Shown here piece after piece: positions 43,490 through 55,585 of a stretch of 64,000 bases of DNA. The stretch's first letter is position 1. The number at the start of each line of letters is the position of its first letter. Source of the stretch: Pyxidicoccus parkwaysis (lineage in GTDB: Bacteria; Myxococcota; Myxococcia; Myxococcales; Myxococcaceae); NCBI RefSeq assembly GCF_017301735.1, contig NZ_CP071090.1, forward strand, positions 13,065,001 through 13,129,000, given 5' to 3'. Under the pieces are notes generated by a model. That model saw nothing but the letters and a program-made list of their open reading frames with translations, made no database searches and was not told where the DNA came from. The position numbers were made by a program, and so were the translations under genes.

Positions 43490-43675
43490 GAACGGGGCAA
43501 GCGGCCAGCCAGCCACGCACGTGCGCGAAGCCGTGGCCGTGCACGCACAGGCCCCCGTGGCTCGCCGCCCGCGTCTCCTTCGTTTCAGTCCCCGGCCCGA
43601 CTCGTGCTTTCATCGGCCGTAGCTGGCCCCCTGCTTGCTCTCTTCCGAGCAGGCACCCCGTGCCGCACCCACTCC

Positions 43676-46600
43676 ATGTCCTCAAACGAATCGGAACCCA
43701 CTCCGCCCCGACCGCGGTTCCTCACGCGCGTGTTCGGAGAGCTTCGCTGGACCCCTCCACCCTGGGCCACCTCGGTCGGCCGCGCCGGTGCCAGTACCGC
43801 GCGCAACGGCCTCGCCAAGGTCCGCCAGAACCCCAAGCGCTTCGCGCTGTCGCTGCTCGTGTTGGTGCTGCTCGCCGTGGGCGCGGACGCCGGCTACCGC
43901 TGGTACCAGAACCGCCCCAAGCCGGTGAGCTACGCCCTCTCCGCCACCAACCCTCCGCTGACGAAGCTGGAGGACGTGCCCCAGCCGCTGCCGGTGTACC
44001 TGCACTTCAGCGGCTCGGTGGCGCGCCTGGAGGCCATCGGCAAGCCCGTCACGGCGGGAATCACGATGACGCCCCCGGTGAAGGGCGAGTGGCGCTGGGC
44101 CAATGACCAGATGCTCACCTTCACCCCCGCTGAGGACTGGGCGGTGGGGCAGGAGTACAAGGTCAAGCTGGACCGCGCGCTGTTCCCGGACCACGTCCTG
44201 CTGGACGCGTACGAGACGACCCTCAAGTCCCCGCCCTTCTCCGTCTCCATCTCCAACATCGAGTTCTACGAGGACCCGCGCAATCCGACGGAGAAGCGCG
44301 TGGTGGCCACGCTGACGTTCTCCCATGCGGTGGACCCGGCGACGCTCGTGAAGAACCTCGCGCTGTACGCGGGCGAGGAGAAGCGCGGGCTGCTCGGTGG
44401 GAGCTCCAACACCGTTCCGCTCAACATCACCTACGACAAGTTCAAGGGGCAGGCGTTCATCCAGTCGGACCTCATCCCGATTCCGCAGAACGACTTGCAG
44501 ATGAAGCTGGTGGTTTCGCCCGGCGTCCGCGCGGCGCGGGGGGGCGAGGCCCTCAAGGAGAAGCAGGACCGCTGGGTCACCATCCCCGGCATGTTCACGT
44601 ACTTCCACGTGGGCGGCTCCGAAGTCTCGCTCGTGCGCAATGACCGCTACGAGCCGGAGCAGGTGCTGATTCTCAACCTCACCACCGGCGTCACCGAGGC
44701 GGAGCTGCGAAAGAATCTCCAGGTCTGGGTGCTCCCCAAGGACCGGCCCGCGAAGGACGGCCAGCCCGCGGTGCCCAACGCCGCGTGGGGCGACTACGGC
44801 GTGGAGGTCATCGGCGAGGAGCTGCTGCCCGCCTCCGCGAAGCTGAAGCTGGACGCGGTGCCCACGGACTCGGAGTTCGCCACGCTGCACAGCTTCCGCA
44901 TCCAGGCGGACGTGGGCCGCTCCCTCTACGTGCGCCTCAACAAGGGCACGAAGTCCGCGGGCGGCTACGTGCTGGCCGAGCGCTACGACACCGTCGTCCA
45001 GGTGCCGGCCTTCCCCGAGGAGGTGAGCATCCTCCACGAGGGCGCGCTGCTCAGCCTCGCGGGCGAGAAGAAGGTGACGGTGATGTCGCGCGACGTGAAG
45101 GCGCTGCGCTTCGCGCTCGCCCGCGTGCTGCCGGACCAGCTCAACCACCTGATTACGCAGACGGAAGGGCGCTTCGCCCACCCCGAGTTCTCCTCGTACC
45201 GGTTCGACGAGGAGAACATCTCCGAGTCGTTCTCCGAGGTGCGCCCGCTGGAGGGCGCCGGCCGGGGCAAGGCGCAGTACGCCGCCTTCGACCTCGCGCC
45301 CTACCTCGCGCCGGAGAACGCCCCGTCCCAGCGTCGCGGCCTGTTCTTCTTCAAGGTCCAGAGCTGGGACCCGGAGCACAAGACGTCCACCGGCAAGGAG
45401 GACGCGCGGCTCCTGCTGGTGACGGACCTGGGCCTCGTGGTGAAGGACAACGCGGACGGCTCGCATGACGTCTTCGTGCAGAGCCTCGGCGCCGGCACGC
45501 CCGCGGACGGCGTGACGGTGAGCGTGCTGGGAAAGAATGGCCTCCCCGTCGTGAGCGCCATCACGGACGCCGACGGCCATGCCTCCTTCCCGAAGCTGAC
45601 GGACTTCGTGCGTGAGCGCACGCCCATCGTGTACCTGGCGCGCAAGGGCGAGGACTTCGCCTTCATCCCCGTCAACCGTTACGACCGTCAGCTCAACTTC
45701 AGCCGCTTCGACGTGGGCGGCGTGGAGAGCGGCGCCACGCCGGACCGGCTCTCCGCGTTCCTCTTCTCCGACCGGGGCCTCTACCGCCCCGGCGACACCT
45801 TCCACGTGGCGCTGGTGGTGAAGGCGTCCGACTGGAGCCGCCCGCCCACCGGCGTCCCGCTGGAGGCGGCCGTCCTCGACCCGCGCGGCCTGGAGGTCTT
45901 CAAGAAGAAGATTTCCCTCTCCGCCGTGGGCCTGGAGTCGCTCCAGTACACGACGGAGGAGACGTCCCCCACGGGCAACTACCAGGTGAACCTGTACGTG
46001 GTGAAGGACAACAAGCGTGGCAGCCTGCTCGGCTCCACGTCGGTGCGCGTGGAGGAGTTCCTCCCGGACCGCATGCGCATCGCCACGCGCTTCAGCGCGG
46101 AGCGCACCGAGGGCTGGGTGTCCCCGAAGGACCTCAAGGGCCAGGTGACGCTGAAGAACCTCTTCGGCATTCCCGCCGCCAACCGTCGCGTGTCCGCCGA
46201 GCTGTCCCTCTCGCCCGCGTACCCGAGCTTCCGCAAGTACCCCGGCTACCTCTTCCATGACCCGCTGCGCGCCCAGCGCACCTTCACCGAGCGCCTGGAG
46301 GACTCCTCCACCGACGACAACGGCGAGGTGGAGTTCGAGCTGGGCCTGGAGAAGTACGAGAAAGCGACGTGGCGCGTGTCCTTCCTCGCGGAGGGCTACG
46401 AGGCGGAGGGTGGCCGCGGCGTGTCCTCCGAGGCGTCGCTGCTGGTGTCGCCGCTGCCGTACCTCGTCGGCTTCAAGCCGGACGGCAGCCTGTACTACCT
46501 GAGCCAGGGCTCCTCGCGCTCGGTGGACTTCATCGCCGTGGACCCCAATCTGAAGAAGCTGGCGGTGCAGGGCCTCACGGCCGAGCTCATCGAGCAGCGC

Positions 46601-49594
46601 TGGGTGTCCGTGCTCACGCAGCAGTCCAACGGCACGTACCGCTACCAGTCCGTGCGCCGCGACATCCCGGTGCGCTCGCGCGAGCTGCCGCTGGGCGAGG
46701 CGGGCTTCAAGTACGCGCTGTCCACCGAGCAGCCCGGTGACTTCGTGGTGGTGGTGAAGAACGCGGAGGGCACGGAGCTCGGCCGCGTGGAGTACTCCGT
46801 GGCGGGCAAGGCCAACCTCACGCGCGCGCTGGAGAAGAACGCGGAGCTGGAGGTGAAGCTCGCGAAGCAGGACTACGCGCCGGGTGACGACATCGAGCTG
46901 AGCGTCAAGGCGCCGTACACCGGCGCGGGCCTCATCACCATTGAGCGAGACCGCGTCTACGCGTGGAAGTGGTTCAAGGCGGACTCCACCAGCACCGTGC
47001 AGACCATCCGTCTGCCGCCGGGCCTGGAGGGCAACGGCTACGTCAACGTGACGTTCGTGCGCGCCATGGACTCGCAGGAAATCTTCATGAGCCCGCTGAG
47101 CTACGGCGTGGTGCCGTTCTCCGTGAGCCGCGCGAGCCGCGCGCTGCAGGTGACGCTCACCAGCGCGGACAAGGCCCGCCCCGGCGAGCCGTACCGCATC
47201 CGCTACAAGGGCGACCGCGCCGGCAAGGTGGTGGTCTTCGCGGTGGACGAGGGCATCCTCCAGGTGGCCGGCTACCAGACGCCGGACCCGCTGGCGCACT
47301 TCTTCAAGAAGCGCGCGCTGGAGGTGCGCACGGGCCAGATTCTGGACCTGCTGCTGCCCGAGTTCTCCGTGTCCAAGGCCGTGTCCGCCATGGGCGGTGA
47401 CGACGAGGGCGCGGCGGCGATTGGAAAGAACCTCAACCCCTTCAAGCGCAAGCGCGACAAGCCGGTGGCGTACTGGTCCGGCGTCGTGGACATCGACGAG
47501 ACGGAGCGGGACGTCGTCTACAACGTGCCCGACTCGTTCAACGGCGAGCTGCGCGTCATGGCCGTCGCCGTGGGCGCGGAGTCGGTGGGCGCGGCGAGCA
47601 AGCGCGCCATCATCCGGGGGCCCTTCGTGATTACGCCGAGCGTGCCCACCTTCGTCGCGCCCGGGGACGAGTTCAACGTGGGCGTGGCGGTGGCCAACAG
47701 CCTGGAGGGCTCGGGCAAGGGCGCGAAGGTGACGCTGGAGCTGAAGACGTCCGAGCACCTGGAGGTGCTGGGCGAGGCGAGCCGGCCGCTCGACATCGAC
47801 GAGGGGCGCGAGGCGAGCACGACGTTCCGCGTGCGCGCGAAGTCAGTGCTCGGCTCGGGGACGCTGGCCTTCGCCGCGTCCATGGGCAAGGAGCGCGTGA
47901 AGCAGTCGGTGGACCTGAGCGTGCGGCCGGCGGTGCCGTTCCTCACGTCCGTGGCGGGCGGGCACCTGAAGGACGGTGAGACGGACGTCGCGGTGACGCG
48001 GAAGATGCACGGCGCCTACCGCACGCTGTCGGTGAGCGCGTCGCCGCTGCCGCTGGGCCTGGCGCGCGGCCTGTCCACGTACCTGGAGAAGTACCCCTAC
48101 GGGTGCACCGAGCAGCTCGTCAGCCGCGCCTTCCCGGCGGTGGTGCTGAAGGGCCGGCGCGAGCTGATGGGCCAGGGGCCGCAGGTGGCCGAGGACTCCT
48201 TCGCCACCGCGCTCCAGACGCTGCGCACGCGGCAGAACGAGGAGGGCGCCTTCGGCCTGTGGGCGGCCAACTCGTACGCGCCCACGCTGCCGGGCATCTA
48301 CGCGCTGCACTTCCTCACCGAGGCGAAGGAGCGCGGCTTCGCGGTGCCGCCAGAGGTGCTCAACCGGGGCCTCACGTGGCTGACGACGCTCGTGAGCCAC
48401 ACGCCGCAGGACCTGGGGCAGGCGCGCAACCTCGCGTATGCGCAGTACGTCCTCACCCGCAACGGCAAGGTGTCCCGCCAGTCGGTGGTGGCGCTGCGCG
48501 AGTGGCTGGACACGAACGCGGCGGAGACGTGGCCCACGGACTTGACGGCCGCGTACATCGCCGCGACGCACAAGCTGCTCAAGCAGGACAAGGAGGCCGA
48601 GGCCGCGCTGAAGAAGGTGCGCCTGGGGACGCCGCAGCAGGCGGACTACGGCGCGCTCTATGACGGGCTCGTCTACGACTCGCAGGTGCTGTACCTGTTG
48701 TCGCGCCACTTCCCGGAGCGGCTCAAGTCCGTCACCGGCGACATGCTGGTGGACATGACGAAGCCCATCGCCGAGGAGCGCTTCAACTCGCTGTCCTCCG
48801 CGTACGCCATCCTCGGCCTGGAGGCGTATGCCCAGGCGCTGGGCGCGCAGGGCATGCCGTCTCGCAGCGGGGTGGCCCTCCTGGAGAAGGTGGCGGACTC
48901 GTTCCGCCCGCTCACGATTCCCGAGGGGCTCTTCCCTCAGGTGGCCTTCTCCGAGCAGGCCACCGGCGTGCGCGTGCAGAGCTCCGCGAGCGCGCCGCTC
49001 TTCTTCCAGGTGACGCAGGCGGGCTACGACCTGGAGGTGCCCACGCAGCCCATCATCCAGAAGCTGGAGGTGCAGCGCGAGCTGCAAGGGCTGGACGGCA
49101 AGGTGGTGACGGAGGTGCCGCTGGGCGGCGAGGTGGAGGTGCACCTCAAGCTGCGCTCGGTGGGCGGTGACGTCTCCCACGTGGCGATTACGGACCTGCT
49201 GCCCGGTGGCTTCGAGGTGGTGATGGAGAAGCCCGCCGCGCCTTCCTCCGAGGAGGAGTCCGGGGAGTCCGAGGAGTCGTCCGAGAGCTCCGAGGACGCG
49301 TCCGACGAAGGCGAGGGCGAGTCCTACTACCAGGAGCCGGAGCCCGTCGCGGGCAGCTGGGTGCCGCCGGTGGGCAGCGACCGCTCCTCGTTCTCGCCCG
49401 AGTACGTGGACGTGCGCGAGGACCGGGTGGTGCTCTACGGCACGGTGGGGCCCAGCGTCACCGAGTACATCTACCGCATCAAGGCGACCAACACGGGCGC
49501 CTTCGTCATGCCGCCGGCCTTCGCCGAGGGCATGTATGACCGCGGCGTGCGGGCGCGCTCGGTGGGCACGAAGGTGACGGTGGCCGCGCCGTGA
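43676..49594 (+). CDS. bacterial alpha-2-macroglobulin (YfhM-like)
   Basis: 1972 residues. Multi-domain MG-fold protein with the thioester motif CTEQ (Cys1477 in YPYGCTEQ), so a reactive thioester should form. The bait region lies mid-protein. A membrane helix at residues 56-71 replaces the lipobox of the E. coli protein, giving an inner-membrane anchored form with a 55-residue cytoplasmic tail. The last domain carries an acidic Ser/Glu linker (SSEEESGESEESSE...). It traps invading proteases in the periplasm. GTGA overlap with pbpC couples it to cell-wall repair, the usual arrangement of this pair. Confidence 0.93.
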   Translation: MSSNESEPTPPRPRFLTRVFGELRWTPPPWATSVGRAGASTARNGLAKVRQNPKRFALSLLVLVLLAVGADAGYRWYQNRPKPVSYALSATNPPLTKLEDVPQPLPVYLHFSGSVARLEAIGKPVTAGITMTPPVKGEWRWANDQMLTFTPAEDWAVGQEYKVKLDRALFPDHVLLDAYETTLKSPPFSVSISNIEFYEDPRNPTEKRVVATLTFSHAVDPATLVKNLALYAGEEKRGLLGGSSNTVPLNITYDKFKGQAFIQSDLIPIPQNDLQMKLVVSPGVRAARGGEALKEKQDRWVTIPGMFTYFHVGGSEVSLVRNDRYEPEQVLILNLTTGVTEAELRKNLQVWVLPKDRPAKDGQPAVPNAAWGDYGVEVIGEELLPASAKLKLDAVPTDSEFATLHSFRIQADVGRSLYVRLNKGTKSAGGYVLAERYDTVVQVPAFPEEVSILHEGALLSLAGEKKVTVMSRDVKALRFALARVLPDQLNHLITQTEGRFAHPEFSSYRFDEENISESFSEVRPLEGAGRGKAQYAAFDLAPYLAPENAPSQRRGLFFFKVQSWDPEHKTSTGKEDARLLLVTDLGLVVKDNADGSHDVFVQSLGAGTPADGVTVSVLGKNGLPVVSAITDADGHASFPKLTDFVRERTPIVYLARKGEDFAFIPVNRYDRQLNFSRFDVGGVESGATPDRLSAFLFSDRGLYRPGDTFHVALVVKASDWSRPPTGVPLEAAVLDPRGLEVFKKKISLSAVGLESLQYTTEETSPTGNYQVNLYVVKDNKRGSLLGSTSVRVEEFLPDRMRIATRFSAERTEGWVSPKDLKGQVTLKNLFGIPAANRRVSAELSLSPAYPSFRKYPGYLFHDPLRAQRTFTERLEDSSTDDNGEVEFELGLEKYEKATWRVSFLAEGYEAEGGRGVSSEASLLVSPLPYLVGFKPDGSLYYLSQGSSRSVDFIAVDPNLKKLAVQGLTAELIEQRWVSVLTQQSNGTYRYQSVRRDIPVRSRELPLGEAGFKYALSTEQPGDFVVVVKNAEGTELGRVEYSVAGKANLTRALEKNAELEVKLAKQDYAPGDDIELSVKAPYTGAGLITIERDRVYAWKWFKADSTSTVQTIRLPPGLEGNGYVNVTFVRAMDSQEIFMSPLSYGVVPFSVSRASRALQVTLTSADKARPGEPYRIRYKGDRAGKVVVFAVDEGILQVAGYQTPDPLAHFFKKRALEVRTGQILDLLLPEFSVSKAVSAMGGDDEGAAAIGKNLNPFKRKRDKPVAYWSGVVDIDETERDVVYNVPDSFNGELRVMAVAVGAESVGAASKRAIIRGPFVITPSVPTFVAPGDEFNVGVAVANSLEGSGKGAKVTLELKTSEHLEVLGEASRPLDIDEGREASTTFRVRAKSVLGSGTLAFAASMGKERVKQSVDLSVRPAVPFLTSVAGGHLKDGETDVAVTRKMHGAYRTLSVSASPLPLGLARGLSTYLEKYPYGCTEQLVSRAFPAVVLKGRRELMGQGPQVAEDSFATALQTLRTRQNEEGAFGLWAANSYAPTLPGIYALHFLTEAKERGFAVPPEVLNRGLTWLTTLVSHTPQDLGQARNLAYAQYVLTRNGKVSRQSVVALREWLDTNAAETWPTDLTAAYIAATHKLLKQDKEAEAALKKVRLGTPQQADYGALYDGLVYDSQVLYLLSRHFPERLKSVTGDMLVDMTKPIAEERFNSLSSAYAILGLEAYAQALGAQGMPSRSGVALLEKVADSFRPLTIPEGLFPQVAFSEQATGVRVQSSASAPLFFQVTQAGYDLEVPTQPIIQKLEVQRELQGLDGKVVTEVPLGGEVEVHLKLRSVGGDVSHVAITDLLPGGFEVVMEKPAAPSSEEESGESEESSESSEDASDEGEGESYYQEPEPVAGSWVPPVGSDRSSFSPEYVDVREDRVVLYGTVGPSVTEYIYRIKATNTGAFVMPPAFAEGMYDRGVRARSVGTKVTVAAP

Positions 49595-51903
49595 AGCAGC
49601 GGTGGTTGCGCCGGGTGTTGCTGGCGGTGCTGGGGCTCGCGGTGCTGTACGCCGCGGTGCCCCGGCCGCCGCTGCGCGAGGGGCTGGGCTTCTCGCAGGC
49701 GGTGACAGACCGCGAGGGGCGGCTGCTCCGGCTCACCCTGTCGCCGGACGAGAAGTACCGGCTCTGGGTGCCGCTGGAGCGGATTCCCTCCACCCTCGTG
49801 GAGGCCACGCTGCTCCACGAGGACCAGCACTTCCGAGAGCACTTCGGCGTCAACCCCGTGGCGGTGGGCCGTGCCGTGTGGAACACGTACGTCGCGCGCG
49901 GGCGCCGCATGGGCGGCTCCACGCTCACCATGCAGCTCGCGCGCATCCGCTACGGAATCGAGTCGCGCACGCCCACCGGCAAGGTGTGGCAGATGCTGCG
50001 GGCGCTCCAACTGGAGTGCACGTACTCGAAGGACGAAATCCTGGAGGCGTACCTCAACCTCGCGCCCTACGGCCGCAACGTGGAGGGTGTGGGGGCCGCG
50101 AGCCTCGTCTACTTCGCGAAGGACGTGGAGAGATTGTCCTTGGCGGAAGCGCTCACCCTGGCCGTCGTCCCGCAGAGCCCCGCGCGAAGGGACCCGGGCA
50201 AGGACGCCGGTGCGCTGACGGCGGCGAGGATGCGCCTCTTCGAGCGGTGGTTGGAGCCGCACCCGGAGGACGCCGAGCGGCGGGCCCTGCTGTCGCAGCC
50301 GCTCCCGGTGCGCACGCCGGAGGAATTGCCCTTCCTCGCGCCGCACTTCGTGGGCCGGGCGCTGCGCGCCAGTCCCGTGGGCTCCAGCGTGAAGAGCACG
50401 TTGGACTTGTCGATGCAGAAGCTGCTGGAGCGCCACCTGCGGCAGTACGTGGAGCGGCGGCGGGAGGTGGGCATCCGCAACGCGGCGGCGATGCTGGTGG
50501 ACTGGCGCACGCTGGAGGTGCGCGCGGCGGTGGGCTCGGCGGACTTCTTCGACGAGGGCATCGACGGTCAGGTGGACGGCACGCAGGCGAAGCGCTCACC
50601 GGGCTCGGCGCTCAAGCCGTTCATCTACGGACTGGGCTTCGACCAGGGGCTCATCCACCCGCGCACCATGCTGAAGGACGCGTCCACCGGCTTCCGGGGG
50701 TATGACCCGGAGAACTTCGACGGGGAGTTCGTCGGGCCGCTGGCGGCGGAGGAGGCGCTGGTGCGCAGCCGCAACATCCCCGCGGTGGCGCTGGCAAGGC
50801 AGCTCCGCGCGCCCGGGCTGTATGGCTTTCTCCAGCAGGCGGGCGTCACCGGGCTGCGCGAGGAGTCGTACTACGGGCTGTCGCTCGCGTTGGGCTCGGC
50901 CGAGGTGTCCATGGTGGAGCTGGTGGAGCTGTACGCCATGCTCGCCAATGGAGGACTGCTCCGCCCGCTGCGCCTGTCCGTGGACGCGCCGCGCGACGAG
51001 GGCACGCGGATGCTGAGCGCCCAGTCCAGCTTCATGGTGCTGGACTCGCTGTCGAAGGGGCCTCGGCCCGCACAGGCCTTCCGCGCGGAGTGGGCGCGGG
51101 ACACGGTGCCGGTGTCGTGGAAGACGGGCACGTCGACGGGCTTTCGCGACGCGTGGAGCGTGGGCGTGGTGGGGCCGTACGTGGTGGCGGTGTGGGTGGG
51201 CAACTTCGACGGACAGCCCAACCCGGCCTTCGTGGGGCAGACGGCCGCCGCGCCGCTGATGTTCGAGGTGGTGGACTCGCTGCGCGCGAAGGACCCGGAC
51301 GTGAGGCGCGTTCATCCAACGCCTCCGCCCGGTGTCAGCCGCGTGCAGGTATGTGCGCTGTCGGGCGGCATTCCCGGAGCGCACTGCCACCGGAAGACGA
51401 GCACCTGGTTCGTTCCCGGTGTCTCTCCCATCCGCGCATGTGACGTGCACCGCGAGGTGCTGGTGGACACGCGCACGGGCCTGAGGACGTGCGTGCCCGG
51501 GCCTTCCACGCGCACGCAGGTGTTCGAGTTCTGGTCGTCCGACTTGCTGCGCCTGTTCCAGAAGGCGGGCCTGCCAAGGCGCGTGCCTCCCGCGGAGGAC
51601 GCGACGTGCGGACTGGAGCAGCGCGCGAGCGCGGGCACCGCGCCGCAAATCACCACTCCGGAAGAGGGCGTGGACTACAACCTGCGCGTGTCGGCGAAGG
51701 AGCCGCAGACAGTGCCGCTGGCGGTGGTGACGGACGCGGACGTGCGGCGGGTGTTCTGGTTCGTGGACGAGCAGCTCGTGGGCACCGCGCCCCGGGGCGA
51801 GCCCCTGCACTGGGCCGCGCGGCCGGGCACGTACGTGGTGCGCGCGGTGGACGACCAGGGGCGCTCGGACGCGCGGACGTTGACGGTGCGGCTGGTGCCT
51901 TGA
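49591..51903 (+). CDS. pbpC: penicillin-binding protein 1C
   Basis: 770 residues, GTG start overlapping the macroglobulin stop. A membrane anchor (residues 5-22) is followed by the GT51 glycosyltransferase domain with catalytic Glu77 (LHEDQHFREHFG) and GGSTLTMQLAR. The transpeptidase has Ser339-x-x-Lys342 (SALK) and Lys511-Thr-Gly (KTGTS). The C-terminal BiPBP_C beta domain is present (about residues 690-770). It repairs peptidoglycan, and the operon with alpha-2-macroglobulin fits the idea of sealing and defending the envelope after attack. Confidence 0.94.
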   Translation: MKQRWLRRVLLAVLGLAVLYAAVPRPPLREGLGFSQAVTDREGRLLRLTLSPDEKYRLWVPLERIPSTLVEATLLHEDQHFREHFGVNPVAVGRAVWNTYVARGRRMGGSTLTMQLARIRYGIESRTPTGKVWQMLRALQLECTYSKDEILEAYLNLAPYGRNVEGVGAASLVYFAKDVERLSLAEALTLAVVPQSPARRDPGKDAGALTAARMRLFERWLEPHPEDAERRALLSQPLPVRTPEELPFLAPHFVGRALRASPVGSSVKSTLDLSMQKLLERHLRQYVERRREVGIRNAAAMLVDWRTLEVRAAVGSADFFDEGIDGQVDGTQAKRSPGSALKPFIYGLGFDQGLIHPRTMLKDASTGFRGYDPENFDGEFVGPLAAEEALVRSRNIPAVALARQLRAPGLYGFLQQAGVTGLREESYYGLSLALGSAEVSMVELVELYAMLANGGLLRPLRLSVDAPRDEGTRMLSAQSSFMVLDSLSKGPRPAQAFRAEWARDTVPVSWKTGTSTGFRDAWSVGVVGPYVVAVWVGNFDGQPNPAFVGQTAAAPLMFEVVDSLRAKDPDVRRVHPTPPPGVSRVQVCALSGGIPGAHCHRKTSTWFVPGVSPIRACDVHREVLVDTRTGLRTCVPGPSTRTQVFEFWSSDLLRLFQKAGLPRRVPPAEDATCGLEQRASAGTAPQITTPEEGVDYNLRVSAKEPQTVPLAVVTDADVRRVFWFVDEQLVGTAPRGEPLHWAARPGTYVVRAVDDQGRSDARTLTVRLVP

Positions 51904-52066
51904 GGACGGCTCCGATGGGCACGCCGTGGCGGTGAGGCGGGTACTCGAGGGCGGCTCAGCTCCGCACGCGGTGGTGTGACTGGGGCGTTGCGGACGGTAG
52001 GGGTGGGTCTTCGTTGACGGGCGCGGGGCCGGGCTTGAAGTATGCTCGGCAGGGAGAGGGCCGCAC

Positions 52067-53047
52067 ATGTCCAACGGGAAGAGGAGGGCCGCGAACCCGG
52101 GGCGCTCCGATGAGACGCGAGTCGCTCCGGAGGTGGACGTGGACGAGACGCGGGACATCCCGCTGCTCACCCGTCCCGAGGAGACGCGCATGGCCCCGTT
52201 GGAGACGGGGCCGCTCGAGACGCGGATGTCGCCGCTCGAAGGAATCGACCCGAATGCGACGCGCATGGGGCCCGTGGAGGACCGGCCCGTGCGCGGCGGC
52301 AAGGGGCGGGGGAGCGACCCGGCGGCGGACGTGCCCACGGACATCCAGAGCGCGAAGCCGGTGGGCAAGGCCGCCGCGAAGCCGACGGGCTGGCTGGCGA
52401 AGGGTGGGGGCAAGGAGAAGGAGAAGGCCAAGGACACGCGCTCCAGCCCGGCACCGGAGAAGGTGGGCGTGGTGCGGCTGAATCCGCTGGAGCCGGCGAA
52501 GGGGAAGGGCGCGGCGGAGGAGGAGGCCCCGGCGCTGCGGACGATGTTCGCGAACCACTCGGCGCTGCTGGCGGAGGAGCTGCGGCGAGCGCTGGCCTCG
52601 AAGATGTATGGCCGAGGGCCGCACCGGGTGCTGCGCATCGACGAGCCGGAGGGGCCGAGCACGGCGGGAGGCAAGCTGGCGCGGCAGGCGATTTCGCTGG
52701 TGCCGAGGAAGGGCAACGCGCCGTCACTCATCTGCGGCTGGGTGGACGTGTCCAAGCGCGAGGCGCAGCTGCGCAACTTCGAGGGCGTGGCGAAGCGCTA
52801 CGAGTCACACCACGGCGAGCCGCTGGAGATGGCGCAGGAGGAGTACGAGCGCTTCCTGAACGACGTGGAGGACGTGCTCATCAAGGCCGTCATCAAGGTG
52901 CGCGTCATCGTCCCGGAGGAGCAGGGCGCGGTCCGCATTGCACCTCCGACGAAGGCACGGAAGAAGGGCGTCTCGATGGTCTGGGTGCTCGCCGTCGCCG
53001 TGCTGGCCTTCGCGCTGGGCATGTACGTGGGGCGGATGCCGCACTGA
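52067..53047 (+). CDS. tail-anchored protein with repeated Thr-Arg motifs
   Basis: 326 residues. The N-terminal 70 residues hold five similar motifs at 11-13-residue spacing with Thr at 17, 28, 40, 52 and 65 (DETRVAP, DETRDIP, EETRMAP, LETRMSP, NATRMGP), followed by a Lys/Gly-rich linker. The middle (about 150-295) is a compact charged domain with no recognised family. The C-terminus is a single membrane helix (SMVWVLAVAVLAFALGMYVG) then RMPH, so it is anchored by its tail. The motif array looks like a docking or phosphorylation array, a natural substrate for a Ser/Thr kinase and FHA reader. Confidence 0.75.
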   Translation: MSNGKRRAANPGRSDETRVAPEVDVDETRDIPLLTRPEETRMAPLETGPLETRMSPLEGIDPNATRMGPVEDRPVRGGKGRGSDPAADVPTDIQSAKPVGKAAAKPTGWLAKGGGKEKEKAKDTRSSPAPEKVGVVRLNPLEPAKGKGAAEEEAPALRTMFANHSALLAEELRRALASKMYGRGPHRVLRIDEPEGPSTAGGKLARQAISLVPRKGNAPSLICGWVDVSKREAQLRNFEGVAKRYESHHGEPLEMAQEEYERFLNDVEDVLIKAVIKVRVIVPEEQGAVRIAPPTKARKKGVSMVWVLAVAVLAFALGMYVGRMPH

Positions 53048-53066
53048 GGCACCGACGAGCTGTCTA

Positions 53067-53080
53067 GCGGCCCGGGCCGC
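53067..53080. terminator. palindrome between convergent genes
   Basis: Perfect 14-bp palindrome GCGGCCCGGGCCGC between the tail-anchored gene and the catalase gene. Short hairpin, no T run. It may act as a weak bidirectional terminator. Confidence 0.35.
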
Positions 53081-53110
53081 CCCGTCACCGTCATCCGCGC
53101 CTGAGCCTGA

Positions 53111-55255
<2,145 letters not shown>

Positions 55256-55421
55256 AGAGACCTGGCACCAGCGTGAGAGGTGGACGTGCCGGTGGGCCGG
55301 CACGGTCGGTCTGTATGCGGGCGCACCGCCCGAAGCGGCAGGGCGATGCGCGCGAGGCGTCCGCGAGTGGGCACTGCGGTGCGTGTTGGGCCCGGCAATG
55401 TCCACGAATGCGCGAAACGCA

Positions 55422-55462
55422 CGCGCCCCGGGCGGAGCGTCCGCATCACACGGGGCGCGGCA
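55422..55462. repeat. hairpin repeat, copy 1
   Basis: 41-base copy. It shares GGAGCGTCCGCATCACACGG plus GGCGCGGCA with copy 2, and begins CGCGCCCCGG. Arms CGCGCCCCG and CGGGGCGCG can pair, so the unit forms a GC stem. Confidence 0.7.
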
Positions 55463-55522
55463 GGTGGAGCTGCAGCGGTGCGGCTTCACCGAGACGATGG
55501 CCGCGAGCGCATGAAACAGCAC

Positions 55523-55565
55523 CGCGCCCCGGTCGCGGAGCGTCCGCATCACACGGGGCGCGGCA
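55523..55565. repeat. hairpin repeat, copy 2
   Basis: 43-base copy, 101 bases from copy 1 start to start. Arms CCGCGCCCCG and CGGGGCGCGG are perfect. It may serve as terminator for the SRPBCC gene, which ends at 55586 on the minus strand. Confidence 0.7.
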
Positions 55566-55585
55566 CGCAGGACTTCAGCGACGAA

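Larger units (their letters stand above)
55256..55585. other. 330-base region with duplicated hairpin
   Basis: Between the SRPBCC stop and the catalase start, both on the minus strand. It holds two imperfect direct repeats (55422-55462 and 55523-55565), each with inverted GC arms, and probably the catalase promoter. No gene is convincing. Confidence 0.45.

Noticed and set aside
43682..47758. A very long antisense open frame opposite alpha-2-macroglobulin
   Set aside because: Composition is that of a mirror frame (His/Arg/Leu/Val-rich) and the plus-strand protein has clear domains and a thioester motif.
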